Source: Entoloma clypeatum (taxonomy: Eukaryota > Basidiomycota > Agaricomycetes > Agaricales > Entolomataceae). Taken from it: a DNA stretch of 64,000 nucleotides. Of the stretch, positions 1 through 14,879 are shown one piece after another; positions within the stretch are counted from its first letter, which is position 1, and each line of letters begins with the position of its first letter. The stretch covers positions 496,001 through 560,000 of the forward strand of contig OY751491.1 of assembly GCA_963565915.1 (NCBI GenBank). Direction: 5' to 3'. The position numbers and the translations under genes were made by a program. The notes beneath the pieces are model-generated. The model saw nothing but the letters and a program-made list of their open reading frames with translations, searched no databases and had not been told where the DNA came from.

Positions 1-2
1 TC

Positions 3-1274
3 ACAAATATGGTCAAAGCATACGTCGAGGGCTGCGACTGATGTCAAAGATCAAAAAATGTGCCACAACCGCTAGCCGGTAAATTAAAAGCCAACACCGA
101 ACATGCAGGACCATGGAGACACGTGACAGCAGATTTTATTGTAGGATTGCTGGAGGCGCAAGGCTTCAACGTGGTGTTAGTGGTAGCATGCAGATCATCA
201 AAGCAGGCACACTTTATCAAAACAAGGGATGAGACAACTGCGGAAGGGCTAGCAAAGGCATACAGGGATGAGGTGTGGAAGCTGCATGGGATGCCGGAGT
301 CAATCACGACAGATCAGGGACCACAGTTCGCGGCAATATTTATGAAAGAACTGAATAAGATGCTGGGGATCACAACTAAATTATCAACGGCATATCATCC
401 ACAAAGAGACGGACAAACGGAATGAATCAACCAGGAGTTGGAACAATATTTAAGGTCATTTGTGTCGCACCGGCAAACTGATTGGCCAGAATGGATGGCA
501 TCGGCAGAATTTGCATATAATAATAAAATCCACATGGCAATGCAGGCATCGCCCTTCTTTGTAAACTATGGCTTCAACCCTAGGATGGGCGTAGAACCCT
601 TGAGGGCTGGGAAGTCAGAACCAGCAAAAGAATTCACTGAGTGAATGAAGAAAATTCATGAGGAGACAGAAGCGGCATTGGTCAAAGCACGAGAGGATAT
701 GGAAAGGTATGCCAACTTGAAGCGAAGCGAGGCACCAGAGTACAAGCAAGGCGATAAGGTTTGGTTGTCAACCAAAGACCTAAAGCTGAACCGATCTCTG
801 AGGAAGCTAGCGGAGCGATGGATCGGGCCGTATGAAATAACCAAGATAATCTTGTCACATGCGGTGGAATTGAAATTGCCAAAATTGTGGAAGATCCACC
901 CGGTTATTAATGTATCGCGGGTACAGCTATTTAAAGAACCAATATTTAAATCGCAAAAGGTGCAGGCACCCAATCCTACAGTTATCAATGGGGAAGAGGA
1001 GTATGGGGTGGCAAAGGTTGTAGATTCAAGGTTGAAACGAGGAAAGTTGGAGTTCTTGGTGCAATGGGAGGGTCTGACTCAGGACCACAATACGTGGGAA
1101 CTGGAGGATCACCTGGAACATGCACAGGAAGAAGTGGAAGACTTTTATTTATCAAATCCGAATGCACCACGGCGCTTACGTGCAAATATATTCGAAGGAC
1201 TGGTATTCCAAAAGTACAAAAACTTTACCAACACTCCAGAAGATGTCATATCTTGCCTGGAAGTCGAGATCTAG
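3..1274 (+). pseudogene. Ty3 chromovirus pol, 3' part (family C)
   Basis: One reading frame runs from the window edge to a TAG at 1272-1274 and encodes the end of a Ty3/Gypsy polyprotein. It contains the tail of the H2C2 zinc finger (GCD, stop, CQRSK), an integrase core with TTDQGPQF (second catalytic Asp) and DGQTE (catalytic Glu), a GPY/F-like stretch (GPYEITKI) and a C-terminal chromodomain (LEFLVQWEGL with NTWE). The frame is broken three times, each time by TGA: 39-41, 423-425 and 642-644. There is no frameshift between them. At 423-425 the intact relative at 19614-23222 has CGA, so that stop fits a CpG C-to-T change. Protease and RT lie outside the window. A polypurine run (AAAGGGGG) and an LTR follow directly. 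It is a dead retrotransposon copy; the family call is firm. Confidence 0.9.
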
Positions 1275-1285
1275 AAAGGGGGTAA

Positions 1286-1618
1286 TGTCATGGACGTATT
1301 TTCACTTTTTCTCTTATCTTATCTTATCGTATCTTAACTTATCTTATCTCACATCTTATCTTATCGGAACACGAGGCAGGTCACATTTCATTCCAGAACT
1401 TTCTTATCATATGATCCAAGGCTGCACGCCTCATGAAATCCTCATGGCGTTGAAGTATATAAGTAGTACAGTCTCTTTGTATTCGACAGTTTGTTCTCTT
1501 GAGATACCGCTAGGTTCTTAAGTCAATACAACAACTCATTTCTATTCTCTCTTCCATCTTCCACTTAGTTCAGACATTTGGGCTCGTGATGATCATTTGA
1601 TCTAGCGTCGCCTCAACA
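1286..1618 (+). repeat. 3' LTR of family C
   Basis: It begins TGTCA 11 nt after the pol stop, just behind a polypurine tract, and ends with CTCAACA. It carries a run of TCTTAT repeats, then a TATA box (TATATAAG, 1456-1463) and a GTTCTCTTGAGAT block also present in the solo LTR at 60383-60768. The base after it (GTGAT, 1619-1623) is probably the target duplication, but the other end of the element is off the window. It was inserted into the gag region of an older family A fragment, whose sequence continues at 1619. Confidence 0.8.
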
Positions 1619-2648
1619 GTGATATTCTTGCCATCATTGGTGAGAGCATCTAACTTGTTACTGGCCCAGTGTTTGCTGGACCCTTCCATCATGCAGGATA
1701 GTACCGCAAGGATCTTCTGATCATCTGTTAGGCCCTTCTGGAACCTGATGTATAGTTTGGTGGCTTTTCACCACTCGTCAAAGGTGTGTTTGTCATTTGT
1801 GCTGCTGCGACGTCTGCCATGTTTATAGTCTGCGGAGGAGGAGTGGGTTCGAGTTGTTGGGATAAAGATGGGGTTCGGGATATAGGTAGGGTTGAAAATT
1901 AGTCCCTGTTTTAGGTGTCTGTTCGGTATCTGACTGCATGGAGTCAAAAGTAGATTCATCAGGGGACTCGTTGATGGAATCGGTGGCAAAACACTTGGGG
2001 TATTTCCTCTGTAGATCTCTAAGGAATCTCTGTTCCTGTGTGTCTGTCAGTTGTGTGAAGGGGTCAAGTCTCTTGTTTTGTGCCCAATGGTTGTATTCAA
2101 TCTGTTGTTCAGTGGGCGTAGATCTGTTGCTTCGAATATGACGTGGTGATGCAGCTCTGGGACGTCTCAATGTGAGCATCCTAATCAATCTTCTGATAAC
2201 GGTTGTCTGGACACCAATAAACTCTCTGATCTCTGTGATCCGACCTGTCTGAGGTCTTTGAACACGAAGGCTTTTGAGTTTGTTCTCTCTGGTGTTGTAG
2301 CGCGCAATCTGGTGTTGCCAAGCAAGGTGGACGCTCTTTGCTATTTTGTTGTAGGGGCAGTGATCATCATTGTCTAGTTCTTTGTCAAGCACCTGCTGTA
2401 GGATGTGACGGATCTCCAATTTGATGTACAGTACTGCTGCATAAGCATAAAATCAATACTGTCTCGAGGACTTGGCTCCTCCTGTCATGCTTCTGGCATA
2501 GTGAATGGGTTGCTGGTGAAGTCTTCAAAGGAGTGCGACATCTTGACTTGTCTGGTAGTTGCTCTCTTCGCTCTGGGTGAATCTAATGAGATTTAGCAAC
2601 TTGTTATGCGTAACAGACCGTCCCAAGGTTTGGGCAGAGTAAGGAAGT
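1619..2648 (-). pseudogene. family A Ty3 fragment: gag start, leader frame, LTR edge (A4)
   Basis: This minus-strand stretch matches the leader and gag N-terminus of the intact element at 18725-25292 (for example the CCACTCGTC and GGCCCAGTGTTT blocks). An open frame at 1823-2419 reads through the leader (VLDKELDND, FIGVQTTVIRRLIR), then switches to the frame that runs into gag (DPFTQLTDTQEQRFLRDLQR) because of small deletions, then switches back. The predicted primer-binding match AGATTTAGCAA lies at 2589-2599. At 2602 the LTR begins (TGTTATGCGTAAC) but only about 47 bp remain before a hAT-like end cuts in at 2649. The gag side is cut at 1619 by the family C insertion. Confidence 0.75.
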
Positions 2649-2722
2649 TAGTGTTTGAGGGTTTGGTCTGCCAGTGGTTCAGTTTTTTTGCCTCCAAGGG
2701 GTGTGTCATCTGAGTCTCACCG
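2649..2722 (+). repeat. hAT-like element left end (TAGTGTTTGAGGGTT)
   Basis: The 15-bp sequence TAGTGTTTGAGGGTT matches the left end of the composite element at 28749 and the ends of the element at 60895-61430. It abruptly replaces the family A LTR. A matching right end was not found nearby, so this copy is probably truncated or deleted. About 70 bp separate it from the minisatellite, as at 28749-28962. Confidence 0.5.
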
Positions 2723-3056
2723 TTGGGCGCAACTGGACGCCGTTGGGCACTAGAGGGGGCCATTGGGCAAAGGTGGGGGCCATTGGGCTCGAAGGGAGGG
2801 CATTGGGCATGAGTGGATGCTGTTGGGCATGAAAAGGGGCTGTTGGGCATGAGAGGATGCCGTTGGGCACTAGAGGGGGCCATTGGGCTTGAAGGGAGGG
2901 TGTTGGGTGCTAGAGGGGGCCGTTGGGCAGAAGTGAGGGCCATTGGACTTCAAGGGATGGCATTGGATGCAAGTGGAAGGCATTGGGTGTTAGAGGCGGC
3001 CATTGGGCGCTAGAGGGGCCATTGGGCATGAGTGGTGGCTGTTGGGTGGTGATGGT
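2723..3056 (+). repeat. 20-bp minisatellite array
   Basis: Units of 20 bp (occasionally 19 or longer) start with TTGGGC and end in GGGGGCCR, for example TTGGGCATGAGAGGATGCCG. About sixteen degenerate units can be followed. The apparent reading frames here (rich in SSAQRPPLAPN-like words) are by-products of the repeat. The same unit occurs at five other places in the window, in both orientations. Confidence 0.85.
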
Positions 3057-3455
3057 GGCCAGATAAAGTGGAAGTGGGGCATACAAAAAGGGTGGGAATG
3101 TTTTGTTGGCTGTCTGTCGACTTATGGTGCGACTTTTGGTGATTGCCAAGAGTGCTCGGCAGTCAATGCCAAGTGATGCACATTGTTGAAACATGTACTC
3201 TCAATGCCCAAACCGTGGCACCACAAGCCCTAAAAACGGATCTTAACTTATGTAGAGATATTTAGAAACTTATAGTAAGTATATATAAAGTTAAATACAT
3301 CAGCTATGTATGGTAGAAAGTCTGTACTCCAAATTAATACATCAAAACACACTGTAAATCATGATGAACAGTGTGGCATGGTGTTTTCAAACACAAAAAA
3401 CAACATTTCCTGGCTTCCTCCTTTCCACAACATTTGTACTCCAAATATACTGTAT
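3057..3455 (+). repeat. dispersed repeat tail following the minisatellite
   Basis: This block is alignable by eye to 29661-30065, which also follows a minisatellite array: shared words include TTGGCTGTCTGTCGA, ATGCCCAAAC, CATCAAAACACACTGTAAAT and TTCCACAAC. The minisatellite and this tail therefore travel together as one repeat family. No coding capacity is seen. Confidence 0.6.
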
Positions 3456-4700
3456 GTGTGAAAAGGAATTACAATGGTTGTGTGGCTTAGTTGGTTAAGA
3501 TGTTAGAATGATAATATATACTACAGTCATCAATCGCTCCTTTGTACACCAAAAATCAATTTGCATATTACAAGACAACTACAAACACAGGGGGGAAATT
3601 TTTGTTGGTCATACAATAAAGTAACTATATACAGTGTCAGATGTAAAGTTTGAGCCATGCACGACAAGAATTGCATGAGGGAGAAGGAAAATGGTAAAAC
3701 ATGACAAAATGGGCATCCACCACTCCGTTGGACAGCGTCACGCTGGACATGATGCTGTCACTCATCGCCACTGCCAGTGCCATCGCCTGACTCCCTGTTG
3801 CCCCCACCACCATCAGAAGTACCACTTTTGGCCTCAACAACCATTGCCCTCAGTCTTGGATTTGGTTTTACTCAAGGCTTGGCTGGCTTTTTCCACTGTG
3901 GTTTCTTCCTTCCACAAATCTGCCATTTTATCATGCTCTGCCTCTCACTTCAGGACCTCCTCTGTGTAAGCCTGCTCTGCCTGATTGTTCCTTGCCTTCC
4001 TTTTTTTTTTTTTTTTGTGATTCACATATAGAAGCATCAAAGTCAATGCAACCAACGCATATTACAAGTTACTTTAGTCCTATTACCTCCAATTAACTCC
4101 CTTCTTGTCAAATGATTTTTTTCTGAATTTTGCAGATTTTTTCCGATTTTTTCTGAGCCTTTTTTTTGGTCATTCTTGAATGCCATACCCCCTCATAACC
4201 CATAGCCCTGGCCGTGTCCCGAGGGGTATGGGTTAAGAGGGTGACGACTGTACTTCATGCCCGTTACGCGACAACACACTTATGTTGCTGTGACAATGTG
4301 TGACCGGACAAAAGGGGGGTGGTCGATGTGTGGGTCCCTGTTAGTATCACCACTATGACTGTAACTACAGTCTGTTGAAGTCCGACTCTCCACGTCATCA
4401 GCAGTTTCCTTTTATGGACACATTCGGCGTGTCCATCAATATACCAATGTGCGTCTACATAGCTTCAATTCTCTCTATTTCAAACTTGCCCGATATGCCC
4501 TTCCTACCATAAACTCCTTACCTATAACACACATCAAGGTACTACTCAGTTACTATACAGTTTATATCTATTTCGTGATCCTACCTACGTATAAAAGACC
4601 AAACCTTATTCTGTCGCACCTCAGTTGTCTTGCCCACGCAGACTCCTGAGCATTGCCTTCATTCACACAGTCTCTCATGCATCAGCCCTTTCATTGTCGT
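3456..4700. other. non-coding, AT-rich stretch
   Basis: No convincing gene. It contains T-runs (4001-4017), a short hairpin at about 4191-4240 (CCCTCATAACCCATA against its near-complement), and a degenerate tRNA-like word (TGGCTTAGTTGGTTAAGA, about 3483) that lacks a good B box and anticodon stem. Confidence 0.5.
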
Positions 4701-5660
4701 CTCAGTGGTTTGATACATGAAAACTACGTCTAGGGCTCCTACCAAAGGTAGCGGGAATTTGGAAAGAGGGGGTCCCTATATTTTTTCTGTCCTCCCTTGT
4801 GGTAAAACTGATTTCTCGAACTCGGAACTGATACACTTCTGGCGTGCAAGTCAAGAGTGTAAATATCCTTGAGGATATCCCCACAACGGTTTCGATCGAC
4901 TTTATTGTGCCAGGGGGAAATCGTAACTTTCAGTTGCCTTATCACCGTGACGAAGATGCAAATTGAATGTGTAAAAGAAACTCGTTCCGCGTATCATTCT
5001 CCACCGCCGCGTCGAAGTCCGCGGACTCGGAAACGGTTCAATCCACTTCCTCGGATATGAGTAACGTCCAAGATCGACAAACCAATTCGGAAAAGAAAGG
5101 AGTGTCCCCTCGCGCGGAGACGATCCATCATCTATGTTCCAGTTTATCGCACCGTGCTATACCGACTCCTCCGTGACCGCGGTGGCACCATCACTGGTTT
5201 CTCTGGCGTCTTCCGCAAGCGTCCCACCAGCTCCTTCGCCAAAAACACCGTCCCATTTTCCTCTTCATAATGCATGTTTCCGTCGTCAATATGCTCCATG
5301 ATAGATATGTCTGCTGGGTGAAGCGTCGTTATGTCCCAAAGACGGAAGACGGTGATGAATTCATGACAGAAGATTTTGACGTCGACTGTGGTCAAAGGTG
5401 AAGGTGGTGTGTTGGATGAGACTTGGAGGGGAAAGTAAAGTGCTAGGCTCAACGACAATGGCTGATAGCGAACGAAGGAAGTGGGACGTTACCTTGGACA
5501 AGGCACACTTCGCCTTCGATTCGTGCAAATGCAAAGGAACCCCAAGCGTCGTTCGCGCGTACCGTGTTTTGAGCACATACGTCGTGTGCGGCGCGAGATA
5601 TGTCACGTTCCATCATAGTCATAGTTTGTGTGGTTGATTCAAAGACACTTTCTTCCGTCA
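4701..5660 (-). other. possible unassigned coding region
   Basis: Overlapping minus-strand frames at 5144-5458, 5361-5606 and 5449-5661 have coding-like composition and could be exons of one small gene; for example FCHEFITVFRLWDITTLHP leads into a charged C-terminus ending at 5144. I do not recognise the family and cannot fix a start or splice sites. A further minus frame at 4739-4945 (ending PLFPNSRYLW) may or may not belong to it. Confidence 0.25.
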
Positions 5661-6799
5661 AATCCTATTTGTAGCTGTAAACTTGGAGCTGGTCCCAATC
5701 GGTTGCGTCCGTGCGATCGAGGATGCACAATGCAGGGAGAGGCCAGGATGATGATGGCGATAGGAGCCATTTTAAGGAGAGCTACCCCTCTGGGCTAGAC
5801 GAGTCGCGAATCATCTGAATTCCCTGTCTGCTTCTCCAGGAATGTTGGCTGCATCTGGCAAAGAGATGTGGGAAAAAAACATTCCTTGTGTGTGATTGCG
5901 TCATACATTTCGAAGTTTCCTAAGTTGTTCAGGGCCTCGGGCCAGGCTCCACTGGGATCCTTCGTCACTTTCCAGCTTACCGCTTCGAGTTTTGGTCATA
6001 CTTGGCTCCGCATTAGTAGGTATTTGGCACTTTGGAGCGCCGTGCACGTCATTACAAGCGTCAAGTTAGTTATGACGAATCGGCCGAACCATTACCCGGG
6101 CCGGAAGAAACATATGTGTTTGTGTATGGAGCATGGAACAACTTGAAAGCAACGATTTCTCTTCTTCTCATGAATGATAACACGATCCTCGCCAGGCTTG
6201 GTTAACCAAGCCCCTGTTTTCTTCTTCAGGCGAGGCAACTTAGATGCTGTTCGAGCGTCAGGGCCATCTTCTAGAAGTATTCCTCGATAAGGATGTTTTG
6301 CCTGTGCCAGGGTAAGCTGTCAATGGTCAAGGCTTCTTTGAACTGAATCAGGGCCGGTTTAGTTCGTGATTGCCCAGATCACTCAAGAAGGTGGAATCTT
6401 TCCCATATATAGATGCGTTCAGCTGCACAGCTGCGGATGTATTCGATGGCGTGTAAAAATGATCTGGAACATTGGTCGCTTGACCACAACCTTGGACTGT
6501 TAGACTCACCTCCTGACGCCGACTAACGACATCCCCTTATCCTTATCGCATCACAAGGTAAGAAGTCGTTCGGGATCCGGTTCACTGACAACCGAGGTGA
6601 ACACTATCGAAGAACCCCCGTCTTCACCTGCCTGAGTCTCTGTTCGCAGATGCATGTGTTCCATGTTTTTGATCATGCGGCAGTTCTAAACCGACACCGC
6701 GCGTGAACGAAAGAAAGATTCCAAGTTGAAAGTCATTCGCTTACAGCCGAAGTGAATATTGTGAGGAATACTCTTAAGTTTTTCAATGAAGGCTTCTGG
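5661..6799. other. no gene recognised
   Basis: Sequence of ordinary composition between the unassigned region and the DUF6533-like gene. A plus-strand frame at 5868-6146 (92 codons) has no recognisable domain. The stretch may hold the 3' UTR of the minus-strand gene that ends near 6800. Confidence 0.4.
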
Positions 6800-7905
6800 T
6801 CAGGGGTCGTTATCACGTCGCGGAGAATGGGTACACACGGATAGATGCATTGATAGACATCCGTTTTGTTTACTTTCATATTGGGGCCAAGCGCGGCGAC
6901 GAGCAGTCCAATGAAAGGGACTGGAGCTATCAGTCTTCATGATTTCCAAAAAAAAAAGGACCCAATACCCACTGATAATCACCCCAAACGCGCGTGACCC
7001 ATCCCATATTATAAGTGTCAGAATACGCACCCTTATCTTTCTATATTTCGCAAGGGTGAGAACCCACACGATGACTTGAGCCGAAATATGGACAACGCTG
7101 GAGGCAATGACACTCGTGAGCGGAGTACTAGCAGACATCCAAAGCCGATTCGACAGGATTCACCTGATGCCCAGAAACTTTTGACTCGCAACGCACACTC
7201 CCTCCCTGACCCCCATCTCCCGAATGAACAGATACCCCCATATCGCGGAATTGGCATATTCCACGAACACAAGGAGGGCGAAGAACACCATCCAGGGAGG
7301 ATGCCGATTGTATAGCGCGCATACTGTGAATAAACCAAGTTGAGCTCGATGGTAGTAGGGGTTTTGGAAAAGCGTGGTCTGGGACGAACGACGGTGGACC
7401 AAGGTTATTTGGAGGGAAAGCATGAGGCTCTCGCCGCCGAACAGGTAAAAAGCGTGCCAAGATTTACACGACTTCACCGACGCCGCCCGTGTCGATTGAG
7501 TCCGCGCGGACAGGATGACATTGGTTCTACAGTACTGAATGAGAAAGAAGAATGCGTTGCGTCGATCGGAGGAGTGTTACCCACATGTGTATAGCGGTGC
7601 CAGCGTATCGAGAAAAAAGATACTGCCACTTGATGATGGGTAAAGACGGCTTTCTGGAGAACTGTCAAGCGTGGAACAGACGTAAATATACCAGACTGAC
7701 CTCCATATGTGTCCAATCTCGAAAGGGAGATGATAGAGCCATTCATACAGGTGGAAGGCGATTGCTGCAACTGTAACAAGTCAGCGCATGGCGGTGGGGT
7801 ATAAGTCAATGACTTACATGCGACGCAATGTTGGATGAAGAGTACCGTGGAAGCTACGTTGTTTGGGGAGGACCTCAGTACTGGGGAGCCTTGTGTGCTC
7901 ATCAA
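6800..7905 (-). CDS. DUF6533-like multi-pass membrane protein
   Basis: This is a spliced minus-strand gene. Proposed exons are 7818-7905, 7701-7770, 7581-7653 and from 7534 downward, with introns of 46-47 nt (first donor GTAAGT, third donor GTAACA). Joined in phase they read ...QHCVAFAAIAFHLYEWLYHL, IWRKPSLPIIKWQYLFSRY and AIHMWYCRTNV, which has the pattern of the fungal DUF6533 family (short helix, YxW, then an SRY segment). Later hydrophobic stretches follow: ALYNRHPPWMVFFALLVFV, then VIVWVLTLAKYRKIR and LTLIIWDGSRAFGVIISGYW. The last resembles the C-terminal KYR ... RDG-type segment of the family. Exon limits after about 7480 are uncertain. Function is unknown; members are predicted receptor-like membrane proteins expanded in agaricomycetes. 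An alternative is a decayed copy, since the 3' end needs unusual splicing. Confidence 0.6.
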
Positions 7906-8955
7906 CTTCTTGAGAAAGGGATCAGCACCTCTTTTAATCGATGCCGGACACAGCGCTCTTTGTCAAACGACGATTCAAGCTCACACTTTGTAAGCCACCC
8001 TTCCAGATATAGATCTCGTCACACATGCTCAGCTCCATCCCCGCAGAGTTTAATTTTTTCGAGTCTTCTTGAAACGGGTACTTTCTGGAAAGCTTTTTCT
8101 GTGGGTTCAGAAGCAGTGTCGCGTTGACACTAGCCAGCCGCCAATGCGGACGATCCTGAGAGCTGCTACTCCCAAGTTGCAGGAGGTGCGCAAATCCGAA
8201 TCGTGTAAGTTTTCGTCTCGTCGCATTGTGGCCCCAATCCTCGTGCTATGCCGAGTTCAACCAACCCTTGATTTGGATTTTCGTGATCACGACCACAATC
8301 GGTGAGCCTGTGTGATGCTGATGGAATCGAACAGGGTGAGCCGCAGTTTAGTATCAGGACATGGATGGAAAAGGATTTGAGTTGACACGAAGAAACCGTG
8401 CCACGTGGTTTACCCTTGCATCGCTTGCAATTGCAAGCCATCGATCATCCCGCTGCATAGATCAAGGACACCGAGGAGTTCAGTTGACCAGAAGCGACAC
8501 TCAACTGATCAAGTTTTCAAAGTGATAATCTTAACCCTGCAACCTGAAAGTTACTTTCATATATATCATACATATCATCCCGACAGCCTCCCATTTTTCT
8601 GCCGCTTTTTCGTTGCTGTTCCGACTTCCCATTACTTACTCCTTGCAGAGAAATCAAAAATGACAAATCGGGCCCCGAGCGGGCGCCGAGAGGCTAAGTA
8701 TTGGCTAAGTGCTATGTCGATCTGGCAGAAACTGTCGAACGCATTGCGCAAAAGATTGCGGGGTTCAGGCAGCCAAAAGCCAGCACCGAAATTCCGACCC
8801 GGAATCATCACATCCTTCCAACAATGTGCATAGGCTTCCTGTAGTTCATCTACCATCCATGTAAGCAAGTAAGTATCACCCTCCCTCTCCAACGAGTAAG
8901 TACCAAGTAGTCCAGACACACACGCCACACAAACTGGCATCAAAAAGAAAGAAAA
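7906..8955. other. intergenic, no gene recognised
   Basis: About 1 kb between the start of the DUF6533-like gene and the stop of the RecQ gene. Open frames at 8405-8833 (plus) and 8632-8943 (minus) have no recognisable domain. It should contain the promoter of the DUF6533-like gene (near 7906) and the RecQ 3' UTR (below 8956). Confidence 0.4.
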
Positions 8956-12574
<3,619 letters not shown>

Positions 12575-12698
12575 TTGGGTGGAACGACGCGCTCAAGAAC
12601 GACTCTCATCGCGACTGTCCGGCATGATCGGAAAACGTAACACGTGACAGCGCGTCTTGTTTGGGTATATTTGAATCCAAAGCCAATCTTTCACCTCT
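12575..12698. promoter_or_regulatory. shared divergent promoter, RecQ / GPN2
   Basis: Only 124 bp separate the start codons of the minus-strand RecQ gene and the plus-strand GPN2 gene, so both promoters must lie here or overlap the coding starts. A palindromic CACGTG is at 12641-12646, followed by AC. This gives the CACGTGAC form bound by Cbf1-type bHLH factors in fungi. Binding is inferred only. Confidence 0.6.
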
Positions 12699-13937
12699 AT
12701 GCCATTCGGAGAGATCGTCTGTGGCGCGCCCGGCAGCGGCAAATCGACCTACTGCTACGGGAAACACCAGCTCCTCACTGCCCTGCACCGCCCGATATCG
12801 ATAGTTAACCTCGACCCCGCAAACGACAACATACCGTACCCCTGTGCGATCGACATCTCCTTGCTGATCACGCTCAAGGATGTCATGGACGAGCACGGGC
12901 TGGGTCCGAACGGCGGAATGCTGTACTGCATGGAGTACCTCGAAGCGAACCTTGATTGGCTCGAGGAACGACTGAGGGAGCTCGGAGAGGACGCGTACGT
13001 TGTGTTTGATCTGCCGGGGCAGGTCGAGCTGAGCACGAACCACGAGAGCATGCAGAGGATCGTGCGGAAGCTTACGAAGATTGGTTTCAGGGTGTGTGGG
13101 GCTCCGCTTCATTCGATCCTTTTCTTGATTCGCACAAGAACAGCTCGCGGCCGTGCATCTTTGCGATGCGCACTACGTCACCGACGCCTCAAAGTACATT
13201 TCCGTTCTGCTGCTCTCCCTCCGTACCATGCTGCACCTCGAGCTGCCCCACGTCAACGTCCTCTCAAAGGTCGATCTTATCCAGAAATACGGCGACTTGG
13301 GTACCGCCAAGCTATTCTCCCAGAGGCTCTTCTGACGGGGTCACATCTTACACATATTAGACTTCAATCTCGACTATTACACAGAGGTCCAGGACCTCTC
13401 CTACCTCGGAAATACGCTGTCCGCGTCGCTCCCACCGAAATTTGCGGCTTTGAACATGGCGATGATTTCTCTCATCGAGGACTACAACCTCGTCGGTTTC
13501 GAGACATTGGCAGTCGAGGTAAAAGCGCTGGAATAATGAACGTCATATTCCACCGGATCTGATGATTACATCTCTAGGATAAAAACTCGATGCTCAACCT
13601 TACACGAGCCATCGACCGCGCAACAGGTTATATTTTCATACCACCCCCGGGATCCAAAGCACCCGAGGGCACCCTCGATGAACCGACGGCACCTCCGTCC
13701 TCGAGACCAAACACGTACTCCCTGTTCTCGACTGCGGCGGGGCCGATGAAAGGTGCTAGAAGCGACGTCCGTGATGTACAAGAAAGGTGGATAGACGCGC
13801 GGGAAGAGTGGGATGAGTTCGAAAACATGCAGTGGAGAAAGGAGGGCGAGCTCGTGAGGGAAGAGGCTGCCCGTGCTGGTAATATCAGGGAACGGAAAGT
13901 GGCACCTCCGTCCGAGCCAGGCATGGATGTGGCATGA
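12699..13937 (+). CDS. GPN2: GPN-loop GTPase 2
   Basis: A GPN-loop GTPase, in yeast needed for assembly and nuclear import of RNA polymerase II. Exons 12699-13091, 13144-13300, 13361-13518 and 13578-13937 (introns of 52, 60 and 59 nt) join in phase to 355 aa, a normal length for the family. Walker A is GAPGSGKST (residues 9-17); IVNLDPAND (35-43) is the switch region; the family-defining GPN is at 69-71 ([11 protein letters not shown]); the G3 motif is DLPGQVE (104-110); [16 protein letters not shown] and LSKVDL (nucleotide base recognition) follow. The C-terminus ([20 protein letters not shown]) is helical and charged. The ATG at 12699 is the first in frame, and MPFGEIVCG is the usual N-terminus. 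Nothing looks broken. Confidence 0.95.
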
Positions 13938-14220
13938 ACATCAAGTGCGTAATATCCCTGTTTCAACCTTACCCTTGGAATTATCCTGCTGTGCTGGACA
14001 GCTGGGTTCTACAGACACCCTCATTCTTGACAATGAAACTCCAGAGCCCGTCTCACTGCCTGCATCGGCTGCCATGAGCTCGGGTAATACGTGAGATTAA
14101 AAGAGAATACTATATATACTCTGCGCTCACTTCGGAGGGGCCTTGCAGGCTGTCCTCACTTCGTGGATAAGCTCATAGCGAACATATGAAAGAGCAAAAG
14201 AGGACAGGGATTTAGCTTTA

Positions 14221-14520
14221 TCAGTTATTTGTTGCAATCCACAACATCTGTCTGTAATCCCGCGCACCTTCCTTCATAGTCCCATCGTCCGAATCCGACG
14301 CAACCGTGAACTCAAAGTTCACCCGTCGACCAAGCTGCTCCGCGAGCCCCGAAAACTCGACCTGGCTTGCGAAGGTTCACAGCACAACAAAGATCTCCTG
14401 CATCTCTTGAAGGTCCGCGTTCTGTACAATATCAGACAGGTCGTTGGTCATGATACAGTTGCGGACAGCCAAACACGACAATTTAGTCTGTAAGGGGACA
14501 GCTCCCAAATAGCATATTCA
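14221..14520 (-). pseudogene. C-terminal fragment of an unidentified gene
   Basis: Reading the minus strand gives LSCLAVRNCIMTNDLSDIV, QNADLQEMQEIFVVL, a TGA, then TFASQVEFSGLAEQLGRR, FEFTVASDSDDG and GARDYRQMLWIATNN before a stop at 14221-14223. The composition and helical pattern look like a real protein, and the internal TGA sits where VLCTF would read naturally. The upstream part is missing: the gene is cut at the palindrome starting at 14528. I do not recognise the family. The gap 13938-14220 holds the GPN2 3' region. Confidence 0.4.
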
Positions 14521-14527
14521 TCACACA

Positions 14528-14879
14528 GGATCGCCGGACCAATGCCCCCCCCGCGAACACAGTGAACAAAGGACGATGTAATATAGTATTTTTTATCTTG
14601 ATAAATGATGTGAACATTGATTGATGCATTTTATATAAGCACAACCTGAGCCATGAATGTTTTCATGTGACAGGTTATATAATAAATGTTCAACTTGTGT
14701 TCCTGTTTTCCCTTGGAACATTTATTATATAACCTGTCACATGAAAACATTCATGGCTCAGGTTGTGCTTATATAAAATGCATCAATCAATGTTCACATC
14801 ATTTATCAAGATAAAAAATACTATATTACATCGTCCTTTGTTCACTGTGTTCGCGGGGGGGGCATTGGTCCGGCGATCC
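14528..14879. repeat. perfect palindrome, 164-bp arms, 24-bp loop
   Basis: 14528-14691 is the exact reverse complement of 14716-14879, including equal runs of eight C and eight G. The 24-nt spacer (14692-14715) begins AACTTGTGTT. No target duplication is evident outside. It separates the gene island from the repeat-rich DNA. It could be a foldback insertion, a replication template-switch product, or an assembly or cloning artefact. Confidence 0.9.
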